Origin: Knoellia sp. p5-6-4
Lineage (GTDB): Bacteria > Actinomycetota > Actinomycetes > Actinomycetales > Dermatophilaceae
Direction of reading: 5' to 3'
Assembly (NCBI RefSeq): GCF_029222705.1
Contig: NZ_JARGZF010000001.1
Location: 1,670,437 to 1,734,436 of the forward strand
DNA: 64,000 nucleotides
Each line of letters opens with the position of its first letter. Positions within the stretch are counted from its first letter, which is position 1. The notes under the pieces are model-generated. The model searched no databases. It was not told the DNA's origin and worked only from the letters and a program-made list of their open reading frames with translations. Positions 1 through 8,105 of this stretch are shown in pieces. The position numbers and the translations under genes were made by a program.

Positions 1-1
1 C

Positions 2-541
2 GCGACCCTCGACGCGGCCGTGCGCTCGGCCGGCTTCCGCATGGGTCCCCTCGAGCTGACCGACCTGATCGGCCAGGACGTCAACCTCGCGGTCGGCACC
101 AGCGTCTGGGAGCAGACCGGACGCGACCCGCGCTACGCCCCGACCGCCCTGCAGCAGGACCTCGTCGCCGCCGGCCACCTGGGCCGCAAGACGGGTCGAG
201 GCGTCTACACCTACGGCAGTGACGGCCGCCCGCTCGAGCCCGCTGCCGACCAGGCCCGGGTCGCCGAGCTGCTCGCCGGGCCCGTGGAGACCAACCCGGT
301 CGCGCGCACCCTGGCGATGCTGGTCAACGAGGCGGTGGACCTCGTCCACCGCGGCGAGGCGAGCCCCGAGGACGTCGACACCGCCATGACCCTCGGCACC
401 AACTACCCCAGGGGCCCCATCGCGTGGGGCCGTGAGATCGGGTATGCCGTGGTGGCGGACCAGCTCGCGACCCTCGACCGCGCGTTCCCGGGCGGACGGT
501 ACCGACCGAGCCCCGCCCTGGCGGGAGGCGGCGCCCGATGA
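2..541 (+). CDS. 3-hydroxyacyl-CoA dehydrogenase, C-terminal part (5' end outside window)
   Basis: Partial gene: the reading frame is open from base 2, so only the last ~180 codons are here. The stretch GPLELTDLIGQDVN is the hallmark of the C-terminal dimerisation domain of NAD-dependent 3-hydroxyacyl-CoA dehydrogenases. A second copy of that domain follows (EAVDLVHRGEASPEDVDTAM, then NYPRGPIAW). Two tandem C-terminal domains are typical of the PaaH/PaaC type, which oxidises 3-hydroxyadipyl-CoA in phenylacetate degradation. The next gene starts inside the stop codon (ATGA) and is a PaaI-type thioesterase, which supports a paa operon. The N-terminal NAD-binding half is not visible, so a 3-hydroxybutyryl-CoA dehydrogenase of another pathway remains possible. 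Confidence 0.9.
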   Translation, partial: ATLDAAVRSAGFRMGPLELTDLIGQDVNLAVGTSVWEQTGRDPRYAPTALQQDLVAAGHLGRKTGRGVYTYGSDGRPLEPAADQARVAELLAGPVETNPVARTLAMLVNEAVDLVHRGEASPEDVDTAMTLGTNYPRGPIAWGREIGYAVVADQLATLDRAFPGGRYRPSPALAGGGAR

Positions 542-939
542 CCGACCTCCAGCACGTCGAACGCATGTGGCAGGACGACGAGGCTTCCCGGGCACTCGGC
601 ATGGACGCCGTCGTGATCGAGGTCGACCACGCCGAGGTGCGCATGACCATCACCGACGCCATGGTCAACGGGCACGACATCGCCCACGGCGGCTACATCT
701 TCACCCTGGCGGACTCGGCGTTCGCGCTGGCCTGCAACAGCCGCGGCCAGACCACGGTCGCTGCGGGGGCGGACATCACCTTCATCGCCGCGGCGAGGCG
801 CGGCGACGTCCTCGTGGCCGAGGCGCGGGTGCGCACGGCATACGGCCGCAACGGCATCACCGACGTGACCGTCACCCGGGAGGACGACGGTGCGGTGATC
901 GCCGAGTTCCGCGGTCGGTCGCGCGCCGTGCGGGCGTAG
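538..939 (+). CDS. paaI: PaaI-type hydroxyphenylacetyl-CoA thioesterase
   Basis: 133-residue hotdog-fold acyl-CoA thioesterase. The motif HDIAHGGYIFTLADSAFALACN carries the conserved HGG(Y/F)xxTLAD signature of PaaI, which hydrolyses stalled ring-hydroxylated phenylacetyl-CoA esters and so frees coenzyme A. The length matches the family. The start ATG overlaps the preceding dehydrogenase stop codon by four bases, so the two are probably translationally coupled. The rest of the paa pathway would lie upstream of the window. PaaI is a cytosolic tetramer in known cases. The family call is firm; the exact substrate is inferred from the family and the neighbour. Confidence 0.9.
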   Translation: MTDLQHVERMWQDDEASRALGMDAVVIEVDHAEVRMTITDAMVNGHDIAHGGYIFTLADSAFALACNSRGQTTVAAGADITFIAAARRGDVLVAEARVRTAYGRNGITDVTVTREDDGAVIAEFRGRSRAVRA

Positions 940-964
940 ACGACGCACAGGGCTTTTCCCGAGG

Positions 965-988
965 CGGACATTCCACGCATACTGTCCG
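965..988 (+). promoter_or_regulatory. inverted repeat over a probable -10 upstream of the vWA gene
   Basis: CGGACA (965-970) and TGTCCG (983-988) form a six-base inverted repeat with a 12-base spacer. A TACTGT hexamer (980-985) inside it could be a -10 element, which would give a leader of about 50 bases to the ATG at 1044. The -35 match is weak, so this is only a candidate operator/promoter. Confidence 0.3.
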
Positions 989-1043
989 GCGGCCGGGGGA
1001 CCACCCCGGCCTGCTGTTGTCCGCATCACCTCCAGGGAGACCC

Positions 1044-2711
1044 ATGGGACGGCACACCGCGCCCAGGACTCGCCGCCACGCTCGGCCCCCACGACGTCTC
1101 GGCACCGGCGCCTCCGCCGCGCTCGCCGCCGCCCTGACCGCCGCAGTGGCGGTGCCCACCACCCTGCTCTGGCTCGACCCCGGCGAGGCCGCGACCGGCC
1201 CGGCAGGCGCGGCGGGCTGCCCGCAGCGGCCGGTCGTCTCCGTCGCCGTCGCGCAGCAGATCGCGCCCGTGGTGCAGGCCGCCGCCAAGCGGGCGACCGC
1301 AGCCGGGGTCTGTGCGAGCTACTCGGTGCAGGCCGCCGCCCCCGCGGCCGTCGCCGCCGCCATCGCGGCCGGTGACAGCCCCGACGCCTGGGTGTCCGAC
1401 TCCTCCCTGTGGGTCGAGCAGCTCGCCGCCACCGAGCCGGCGAACCCGTGGCGGGTTGCCGCGTCCGTCGCCAGCAGCCCCATCGTGCTCGCCATGCCCA
1501 CCCACCTCGCCGCCAAGGTCGGCTCCGCCCGCCCGCAGTGGCGCACCCTGCTCACCGGCGCGACCCCTGTGCGGATGGCCGACCCGGAGGCCGATGCCAC
1601 CGGCCGCCTCGCACTCTTCACCGTGCGCTCCGCCCTCGGCAGCTCGGAGGCGGCCCGCAGGATCTCCGGCGCGAGCATGATCCGCCTCTCGCGCACCGCG
1701 GCGGGCTCCGAGTCCGAGCTCTTCGACGCCTACGCCCAGGAGCCGGAGAGCTCCCCTGCCTTCCCGGCGTCCGAGCAGGCCGTCGCCGGCTTCAACCGCA
1801 AGCACCCCGCGGCCACGCTGGCGGCGGTGATCCCCGCCGAGGGCACCGCGACACTCGACTACCCCTGGTCGACCGCAGACGGGCTGGCCCCGGGCAAGCG
1901 GGCCCTGACCGACCGGCTCCTCGCCGAGGTCCGCTCCGAGAAGGGCGCGGCCGACGTGGCCGCGGCCGGCTTCCGAGCGGCAGGCGGCTCCGGCTCACCG
2001 CGGGTGGCCGGCATCCCGAGCGGACCGGTGAAGCTCGTCAAGGCGGCGACGCCCGAGGAACGCGCCTCGGCCCTGGAGCTGTGGACCGCCGTCCGCACCG
2101 ACATGCGCATGCTCGCGGTGATGGACGTGTCCGGGTCGATGAAGGCAAGGGCAGGCGACCGCAGCCGTATCGAGCTGGCGCGCGACGCCGCGGTCACCGC
2201 GCTCAACACCTTCCCGCAGAGCTCCCAGGTCGGGCTCTGGGAGTTCTCCACCGACCGGGGAGGGCCGGGCACGGACCACCGCGAGCTGGTGCCGATCCGC
2301 ACCCTCACCGACCGGGTCGCGGGTGGCACCCACAAGGACGCCCTGAGTCGCGAGCTCGCGAGGCTGCCGCGCACCCTGGCGGGCGACACCGGCCTCTACG
2401 ACTCGCTGCTGGCCGCCTACCGGTCGGTGAAGAAGGGCTACGAGCCCGGCTACGTGAACTCGGTCGTGCTGCTCACCGACGGGGTCAACGAGGACGCGCA
2501 GGGCATCTCGCTGGAGCAGCTCCTGGACGCGCTCCGCAGCGAGCGCGACCCCGAGCGGCCGGTGCGTGTGATCCTCGTGGGCCTCGGCGACCAGACCGAC
2601 GCCAGGACCCTGGCGTCGATCGCTCGCACCGCCGGCGGAGCGAGCTTCGTCGCCGAGGACCCGCAGGACATCACGACGGTCTTCATCCAGGCCCTGATGA
2701 CGCGCGGCTGA
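1044..2711 (+). CDS. secreted solute-binding-like/von Willebrand factor A protein
   Basis: About 555 residues from the ATG at 1044, chosen because GGGAG lies just upstream and the frame further upstream is only an open extension over paaI. An arginine-rich N-terminus precedes a hydrophobic segment (about residues 22-46), a signal peptide or anchor. The middle (about 60-330) resembles a periplasmic substrate-binding domain of the extracellular type. The C-terminal 200 residues are a vWA domain with an intact MIDAS: DVSGSM near residue 360 and LLTDGVNED further on. Proteins of this two-part design occur in actinobacteria with unknown ligands. It is probably surface exposed and binds a ligand or partner through a divalent metal. 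No neighbouring permease is visible, so it is unlikely to be part of an ABC importer. Confidence 0.8.
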   Translation: MGRHTAPRTRRHARPPRRLGTGASAALAAALTAAVAVPTTLLWLDPGEAATGPAGAAGCPQRPVVSVAVAQQIAPVVQAAAKRATAAGVCASYSVQAAAPAAVAAAIAAGDSPDAWVSDSSLWVEQLAATEPANPWRVAASVASSPIVLAMPTHLAAKVGSARPQWRTLLTGATPVRMADPEADATGRLALFTVRSALGSSEAARRISGASMIRLSRTAAGSESELFDAYAQEPESSPAFPASEQAVAGFNRKHPAATLAAVIPAEGTATLDYPWSTADGLAPGKRALTDRLLAEVRSEKGAADVAAAGFRAAGGSGSPRVAGIPSGPVKLVKAATPEERASALELWTAVRTDMRMLAVMDVSGSMKARAGDRSRIELARDAAVTALNTFPQSSQVGLWEFSTDRGGPGTDHRELVPIRTLTDRVAGGTHKDALSRELARLPRTLAGDTGLYDSLLAAYRSVKKGYEPGYVNSVVLLTDGVNEDAQGISLEQLLDALRSERDPERPVRVILVGLGDQTDARTLASIARTAGGASFVAEDPQDITTVFIQALMTRG

Positions 2712-2755
2712 CCCGCACCCACGGCCCGGACCTGCATCGCTGCAGGCCGAGGGCC

Positions 2756-2761
2756 TACGGT
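2756..2761 (+). promoter_or_regulatory. probable -10 element of galE (leaderless)
   Basis: TACGGT lies seven bases before the galE ATG at 2769 and no Shine-Dalgarno is present. This spacing puts the transcription start at or next to the start codon, as for leaderless actinobacterial mRNAs. Confidence 0.45.
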
Positions 2762-2768
2762 TGTGGCC

Positions 2769-3785
2769 ATGCGAGTTCTCGTCACCGGCGGAGCCGGCTA
2801 CATCGGTTCCCACACGGTCGTCCAGCTCGTGGCGGCCGGCCACGAGGTCGTCGTCGTCGACAGCTTCGCCAACTCCAAGCCGACCGTCGTCGGCCGGTTG
2901 GAGGCGCTGACAGGGCGGCACCTCGAGGTGCACGCCTTCGACCTGACCGACCGCGACAAGACCGAGGCGCTGTTCGCCGACCGCAAGATCGACGCGGTCA
3001 TCCACTTCGCCGGCCTCAAGGCCGTGGGCGAGAGCGTCGAGGTGCCGCTGGAGTACTACCAGAACAACCTCGACTCCACCTTCGCGCTGGTGCGGGCGAT
3101 GAAGCGGCACGGCGTGCACAAGCTGGTGTTCTCGTCCTCGGCCACCGTGTACGGCGAGAACGCGCCGGTGCCGATGCGCGAGGACTTCCCCACGTCGGCG
3201 ACCAACCCCTACGGCTGGACCAAGGTGATGATCGAGCAGGTGCTGCGCGACGTGGCGCGCACCGACGAGCAGTGGCGCATCGCCCTGCTGCGCTACTTCA
3301 ACCCCGTGGGTGCGCACGCCTCGGGCACCATCGGCGAGGACCCGCAGGGCATCCCCAACAACCTCATGCCGTTCATCGCCCAGGTCGCCGTGGGCAAGCT
3401 CGACAGGCTGCGGGTCTTCGGCGGCGACTACGACACCCCCGACGGCACGGCGCTGCGCGACTACATCCACGTGGAGGACCTCGCCGCGGGCCACCTGGCG
3501 GCCCTGAACCGGCTCGCAGCCACCGACCGGACGGTGTCGACCTGGAACCTCGGCACGGGACAGCCGAGCAGCGTGCTGGAGGTGCTCCACGCGTTCGAGC
3601 GGGCCTGCGGGCACGAGCTTGCCTACGAGGTCGTGGAGCGCCGGGCCGGCGACATCGCCGCGTCGTACGCCGACCCCTCCCTGGCCGAGGCGGAGCTCGG
3701 CTGGCGGGCGACCCGGACCATCGACGACATGTGCGCCGACCAGTGGAACTGGCAGCGCAACAACCCGCTCGGGTACCCGGACTGA
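2769..3785 (+). CDS. galE: UDP-glucose 4-epimerase
   Basis: 338-residue extended short-chain dehydrogenase that interconverts UDP-glucose and UDP-galactose with bound NAD. The N-terminal Rossmann motif TGGAGYIGSH, the catalytic serine region FSSSATVYG and the YGWTK (YxxxK) motif are all present. So is the substrate-domain segment IPNNLMPF. The length matches bacterial GalE. The ATG at 2769 is preferred over an in-frame GTG at 2763 because family members begin MRVLVTGGAGYIG and a -10-like hexamer sits seven bases before it. It stands alone: the upstream vWA gene ends 57 bases before, and the downstream cyd operon has its own control region. It probably supplies UDP-galactose for envelope glycans. 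Confidence 0.96.
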   Translation: MRVLVTGGAGYIGSHTVVQLVAAGHEVVVVDSFANSKPTVVGRLEALTGRHLEVHAFDLTDRDKTEALFADRKIDAVIHFAGLKAVGESVEVPLEYYQNNLDSTFALVRAMKRHGVHKLVFSSSATVYGENAPVPMREDFPTSATNPYGWTKVMIEQVLRDVARTDEQWRIALLRYFNPVGAHASGTIGEDPQGIPNNLMPFIAQVAVGKLDRLRVFGGDYDTPDGTALRDYIHVEDLAAGHLAALNRLAATDRTVSTWNLGTGQPSSVLEVLHAFERACGHELAYEVVERRAGDIAASYADPSLAEAELGWRATRTIDDMCADQWNWQRNNPLGYPD

Positions 3786-3791
3786 GGCCTT

Positions 3792-3807
3792 CCGCGCCCC
3801 TGCGCGG
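3792..3807 (+). terminator. hairpin after galE
   Basis: CCGCGC (3792-3797) and GCGCGG (3802-3807) form a six-base stem with a four-base loop shortly after the galE stop. A second small stem (CGCCC/GGGCG) follows at about 3825-3838. There is no T-run, so termination strength is uncertain. Confidence 0.4.
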
Positions 3808-3860
3808 CGCCTTGAGGTGACCCTCGCCCCTGCCGGGCGGGACCAACGGCCCATGCGGAC

Positions 3861-3904
3861 GAACTACTACATAACGTAGTATCCACTACGACCTGTAGTA
3901 GTTC
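3861..3904 (+). promoter_or_regulatory. tandem BlaI-like operator dyads upstream of cydA
   Basis: Two dyads of the form ACTAC-N5-GTAGT lie at 3866-3880 and 3885-3899, with centres 19 bases apart. Together they form one nested palindrome with perfect 11-base outer arms (3861-3871 and 3894-3904) and six-base inner arms. The outer half-sites TACTACA and TGTAGTA equal the half-sites of staphylococcal bla/mec operators, though the spacing within each dyad is odd (17 rather than 16 bases). A TAGTAT hexamer (3877-3882) between the dyads could be the -10. The operon encodes its own BlaI-type repressor, which makes autoregulation the simplest reading. Confidence 0.75.
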
Positions 3905-3930
3905 ATCAGCCTGCCCAGGAGCCCCTTCGC

Positions 3931-5379
3931 ATGGACGCGCTCGACCTCGCGCGGTGGCAGTTCGCCATCACGACCGTCTACCACTTCCTGTTCGTCCCCA
4001 TCACGATCGGGCTCTCCGCCCTGGTGGCGGTCTTCCACACCGCGTGGGTCCGCAAGCGCAACCCCGAGATGCTCCGGCTGGCGAAGTTCTACGGCAAGCT
4101 CTTCACGATCAACTTCGCCCTCGGGCTGGTGACCGGCATCGTGCAGGAGTTCCAGTTCGGCATGAACTGGTCGGACTACAGCCGCTTCGTGGGCGACATC
4201 TTCGGGGCCCCGCTGGCCATCGAGGCGCTCCTCGCGTTCTTCCTCGAGTCGACCTTCCTCGGCCTGTGGATCTTCGGCTGGGGGCGGATCCCCGAGAAGC
4301 TGCACGCGGGCTGCATGTGGGCCGTGCACATCGGCACCCTGCTGTCGGCCTACTTCATCCTGGCCGCGAACTCGTTCATGCAGAACCCGGTCGGCTACCG
4401 CTACAACCCCGAGAGCGGCCGCGCCGAGCTCACCGACTTCGCCGCCGTGCTGACCAACAAGGTGCAGCTCGTCACCTTCCCCCACGTCGTCTTCGCCGCC
4501 TACATGGTCGGCGGCGCCATGGTCATGGGCGTCGGCCTGTGGCACCTGCGCAGGGTCAACGCCGCGGCCGACGAGGCGGTGCGCACCGAGGTCGGCATGT
4601 GGCGCAAGGCGACCCGCCTCGGCGCCGTCGTCACCTTGGTGGCCGGCCTGGCCGTGGCCGTCACCGGTGACGTGCAGGGCAAGATCATGACCGAGGTCCA
4701 GCCCATGAAGATGGCCGCGGCCGAGGCGCTCTACGAGTCCTCCGACAGCAACGCCCCCTTCTCGATCTTCACCGTGGGCTCGCTCGACGGCTCCGAGGAG
4801 AAGTTCTCGGTCACCGTGCCCGGCCTGCTGTCCTTCCTCGCCACCGGCAGCTTCGACGGCGAGGTGCAGGGCATCAACGACCTCAAGGCCGAGTACGCCG
4901 AGAAGTACGCCGACAACCCCCTGACCCAGAGCACGACCTACGTGCCCAACATCCCGCTGTCCTACTGGTCGTTCCGCCTCATGATGGGCGTCGGCTTCGT
5001 CGCCATGGCGGCCGCCGCGGCCGTGCTGTGGGCCATCCGTCGCGACCACGTGCCCACCGCGCGCTGGTGGACCTGGCTCATCGTCGCCACACCGCTGCTC
5101 CCCGTCTTCGGCAACAGCTTCGGCTGGATCTTCACCGAGGTCGGCCGCCAGCCGTGGATCGTCTTCGGCCTGATGGCCACCCACACCGGCGTCTCCCCGT
5201 CGGTGTCGGCCTGGGAGGTCGCCTCCTCGATGGTCGTCTACACGCTGCTCTACGGGGTGCTCGCCGTGGTCGAGGTCAAGCTCTTCCTCCACTACCTGCG
5301 CGCCGGCGCCCCGCCGTACGAGGAGCCGACGGCCCCCAGCGAGAAGGACGAGGACGCCGAGCTGGCGTTCGCGTACTGA
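3931..5379 (+). CDS. cydA: cytochrome bd ubiquinol/menaquinol oxidase subunit I
   Basis: 482-residue membrane subunit holding the three haems (b558, b595, d) and the quinol site of the bd-type terminal oxidase, which reduces O2 to water with high affinity. His18 in VYHFLF matches the E. coli axial His19. The acidic pair in IEALLAFFLEST, the b558 histidine region FPHVVFAAYM and the Q-loop segment GDVQGKIMTEVQP are present. The Q-loop is of the short form typical of actinobacteria and firmicutes. The ATG has AGGAG nine bases upstream (3917-3921). It is the first gene of cydABDC and lies directly behind the tandem dyads at 3861-3904, so repression through that site is likely. Confidence 0.97.
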   Translation: MDALDLARWQFAITTVYHFLFVPITIGLSALVAVFHTAWVRKRNPEMLRLAKFYGKLFTINFALGLVTGIVQEFQFGMNWSDYSRFVGDIFGAPLAIEALLAFFLESTFLGLWIFGWGRIPEKLHAGCMWAVHIGTLLSAYFILAANSFMQNPVGYRYNPESGRAELTDFAAVLTNKVQLVTFPHVVFAAYMVGGAMVMGVGLWHLRRVNAAADEAVRTEVGMWRKATRLGAVVTLVAGLAVAVTGDVQGKIMTEVQPMKMAAAEALYESSDSNAPFSIFTVGSLDGSEEKFSVTVPGLLSFLATGSFDGEVQGINDLKAEYAEKYADNPLTQSTTYVPNIPLSYWSFRLMMGVGFVAMAAAAAVLWAIRRDHVPTARWWTWLIVATPLLPVFGNSFGWIFTEVGRQPWIVFGLMATHTGVSPSVSAWEVASSMVVYTLLYGVLAVVEVKLFLHYLRAGAPPYEEPTAPSEKDEDAELAFAY

Positions 5380-5430
5380 GCCGACGAGCACGACGCGACC
5401 ACACGGCATACCGAAAAGGACTGAAAGTCA

Positions 5431-6471
5431 ATGGACTTCCCCACGATCTGGTTCATCATCATCGGCGTGCTCTGGACGGGCTACTTCGTCCTCGAGGGCT
5501 TCGACTTCGGCGTCGGCATGCTGCTGCCGGTGCTCGGCCGCGGCACCGACGCCGCCGACACCGAGAAGCGGCGCCGGGTGCTCATCAACACCATCGGCCC
5601 GGTCTGGGACGGCAACGAGGTGTGGGTGCTGACCGCCGGTGGCGCCACCTTCGCGGCCTTCCCGCACTGGTACGCCACGATGTTCAGCGCGTTCTACCTG
5701 CCGCTGCTGCTCATCCTCGTGGCGCTGATCGTGCGCAACCTCGGCTTCGACTACCGCGGCAAGCGCGACGACGACCGCTGGCGGGCCAACTGGGACAAGG
5801 CGATCATCGTCGGCTCGTTCGTGCCCGCCCTGCTCTGGGGCGTGGCGCTGACCAACCTCGTGAACGGCCTGCCGATCGACGCCGACAAGGAGTTCACCGG
5901 CAACCTCTTCACGCTGCTCAACCCGGTCTCGCTGCTCGGCGGCCTCGTCACGCTCGGCCTGTTCCTCACCCACGGCGCGATCTTCACGGCCCTGAAGACC
6001 ACCGGACAGATCCGCGACGACGCCCGTGGCGTGGCGACCAAGGTCGGCGTGGTCACCGCGCTGCTCGCCGTGACGCTGCTGCTCGTGCTGGGTGTCCAGT
6101 ACGGCGGTGCCTGGTCGTGGCTGACGACCGTGATCGCGGCCGGGTCTCTGCTGGCGGCGCTGGCAGCCAACCTGCGCGGGCGTGAGGGCTGGGCCTTCAT
6201 CGGCACGTTCGTCACGATCGCGATGGCGGTGGCGACCTACTTCCTTCTGCTCTTCCCGAACGTCATGCCGAGCACGCTCAACGAGGCCTGGTCGCTCACG
6301 GTCGACAACGCCTCCAGCACCGACTACACCCTGAAGATCATGACCGTGGTGGCGCTGGTGTTCACGCCGATCGTGCTGCTCTACCAGTCGTGGACCTACT
6401 GGGTCTTCCGCAAGCGCATCGGCACCCAGCACATCCCGGCCGCCTCCGAGCCGGTCACGCTCTCCCACTGA
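5431..6471 (+). CDS. cydB: cytochrome bd oxidase subunit II
   Basis: 346-residue polytopic partner of CydA, beginning with the family-typical MDFPTIWFIIIGVLWTGYF and GFDFGVGMLLP. The motif GPVWDGNEVWVLTAGGATFAAFP is the best conserved block of CydB. About eight or nine membrane helices are evident. It lies 51 bases after cydA with AAGGA upstream. The gap carries one copy of the octamer CGGCATAC (5404-5411). Its stop overlaps the cydD start (TGATG), so it is coupled to the exporter genes needed for haem insertion. Confidence 0.97.
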   Translation: MDFPTIWFIIIGVLWTGYFVLEGFDFGVGMLLPVLGRGTDAADTEKRRRVLINTIGPVWDGNEVWVLTAGGATFAAFPHWYATMFSAFYLPLLLILVALIVRNLGFDYRGKRDDDRWRANWDKAIIVGSFVPALLWGVALTNLVNGLPIDADKEFTGNLFTLLNPVSLLGGLVTLGLFLTHGAIFTALKTTGQIRDDARGVATKVGVVTALLAVTLLLVLGVQYGGAWSWLTTVIAAGSLLAALAANLRGREGWAFIGTFVTIAMAVATYFLLLFPNVMPSTLNEAWSLTVDNASSTDYTLKIMTVVALVFTPIVLLYQSWTYWVFRKRIGTQHIPAASEPVTLSH

Positions 6472-8105
6472 TGCGGCCCTTCGACCGCCAGCTCCTGCGC
6501 GCAGCCCCGGCCGCGCGCAGTCCTGTGGTCGCCCTGGCCGTGGTCGGGGTGCTGCAGGGGGTGGCCACGATCGCGACCGCCTTCGCGCTCACCGCCGTCG
6601 TGGTGGCGGTGGTGGAGGGTATGCCGGTCGCTCGCCCGGGTGCGTGGCTGGCGGGTCTCTTCGTGGTGCGGGCCGCGCTGTCGTGGACCTCCGAGCGGGT
6701 GTCCGCCTGGGCGGGAGCCCGGGTGAGTGCCGCTCTGCGGGAGCAGCTGCTCGGCGCCTGGCTGCGGGCCGACGCCGACCTGCGGCCCGACCCGGCGCAC
6801 GCGGTGTCGCTCGCCGCCCAAGGCGCCGGGAGCGTCGAGCCCTACGTCGCCCGCTACCTGCCGGCCCTCGTCACCGCGGCCGTGGTGCCGCCCTTGGCGA
6901 TCGCCACGCTGGCGGTCGTCGACTGGCCCAGCGCCCTCATCGTGGCGGTGACCGTGCCGCTGCTGCCGGTCTTCGCGGCGCTCATCGGCGCCAGCACCCG
7001 CGACGCGACGCAGCGCCGCTGGCGCGCCCTGTCGACCCTCTCAGGCCACTTCCTCGACGTCATGCGCGGCCTGCCGACGCTGGTGAGCTACGGCCGGGCC
7101 GGACGGCAGGTCGAGACCATCTCGTCGGTCAGCCAGCGGCACCGCCGCACCACCATGGAGACGCTTCGGCTGGCGTTCCTCAGCTCGGCCGCGCTCGAGC
7201 TGCTCGCGACCATCTCGGTGGCGATGGTGGCGGTCACCGTCGGCATCCGCCTCTCGCACGGTTCGGTCGCCCTGGGCACCGGCCTCGTCGCGATCCTCTT
7301 GGCCCCCGAGGCGTACTGGCCGATCCGCCGGGTGGGGGCCGAGTTCCACGCCGCGGCCGACGGCGCCGAGGCGCTGGCCGACATCCAGGGTCACCTGGCC
7401 GGGGACGCCGGGGCGGACGGGACGGTGACCGAGCCGACGACCGCCGGCGCGTCACCCCGGCCGCCGCGGTCCGCGACCGTGGTCGCGTCCGGTCTCTCGT
7501 ACACCTACCCCGGCACGACCGCTCCTGTGCTCGAGGACGTCTCCCTCACCGCCGGACCGGGCCTGACCGTGCTCACCGGCCCATCCGGCACCGGCAAGAC
7601 GACGCTGCTCGAGCTGCTCGCCGGCACCCGCACCCCGCAGGCCGGGACCCTGAGCGTGCCCCGGGCCCACCTGGTCAGCCAGCGCCCCTTCCTCGCCGCC
7701 GACACCGTGCGGGCCAACCTCTCGCTCGGCACCAACGCCGGCCAGGACGCCCTGTGGCAGGCGCTGCGCGACCTCGGGCTCGAGGGCGCCGTGGCCGCGA
7801 TGCCGCACGGGCTCGACACCCGGATCGGTGACGACGGCTTCGGCCTCTCCGCCGGGCAGCGGGCCCGGCTCGTGCTCGCCCGCGCCACGCTCTCCGACGC
7901 CACGGTCGTGCTGCTCGACGAGCCGACGGCCCACCTCGACCCGGAGTCGGCCGAGGTGGCGCACGAGGCCATCCGCACGCTGGCCTCCCGGCGCTGCGTC
8001 GTCGCCGTGAGCCACCGGCCCGAGCTGGTGGCCGCCGCCGACGCGCACGTGCACCTCGAGCACGGCCGGACGGTGTCGCCCAGCGACGGGGAGACCCGGC
8101 CGTGA
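6471..8105 (+). CDS. cydD: thiol reductant ABC exporter subunit CydD
   Basis: 544-residue half-transporter with an N-terminal six-helix membrane domain and a C-terminal ATPase. Walker A GPSGTGKTT lies near residue 370, the signature LSAGQ near 459, Walker B VVLLDEP near 479, and the H-loop SHR follows. CydDC exports cysteine/glutathione-type thiols in E. coli and is required for assembly of cytochrome bd. The thiol in an actinobacterium is probably different. The ATG at 6471 overlaps the cydB stop. The open frame before it is a shadow of cydB. The C-terminus overlaps cydC by four bases (GTGA). Confidence 0.94.
   Translation: MRPFDRQLLRAAPAARSPVVALAVVGVLQGVATIATAFALTAVVVAVVEGMPVARPGAWLAGLFVVRAALSWTSERVSAWAGARVSAALREQLLGAWLRADADLRPDPAHAVSLAAQGAGSVEPYVARYLPALVTAAVVPPLAIATLAVVDWPSALIVAVTVPLLPVFAALIGASTRDATQRRWRALSTLSGHFLDVMRGLPTLVSYGRAGRQVETISSVSQRHRRTTMETLRLAFLSSAALELLATISVAMVAVTVGIRLSHGSVALGTGLVAILLAPEAYWPIRRVGAEFHAAADGAEALADIQGHLAGDAGADGTVTEPTTAGASPRPPRSATVVASGLSYTYPGTTAPVLEDVSLTAGPGLTVLTGPSGTGKTTLLELLAGTRTPQAGTLSVPRAHLVSQRPFLAADTVRANLSLGTNAGQDALWQALRDLGLEGAVAAMPHGLDTRIGDDGFGLSAGQRARLVLARATLSDATVVLLDEPTAHLDPESAEVAHEAIRTLASRRCVVAVSHRPELVAAADAHVHLEHGRTVSPSDGETRP

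Noticed and set aside
432-1043. Long upstream extension of the vWA gene frame
   Set aside because: It overlaps paaI in another frame and is antisense-like in composition. The ATG at 1044 has an SD and a signal sequence follows.
3886-5409. Open frame antisense to cydA
   Set aside because: Its translation is dominated by Gly, Asp, His and Glu without any domain; it is a shadow of cydA.
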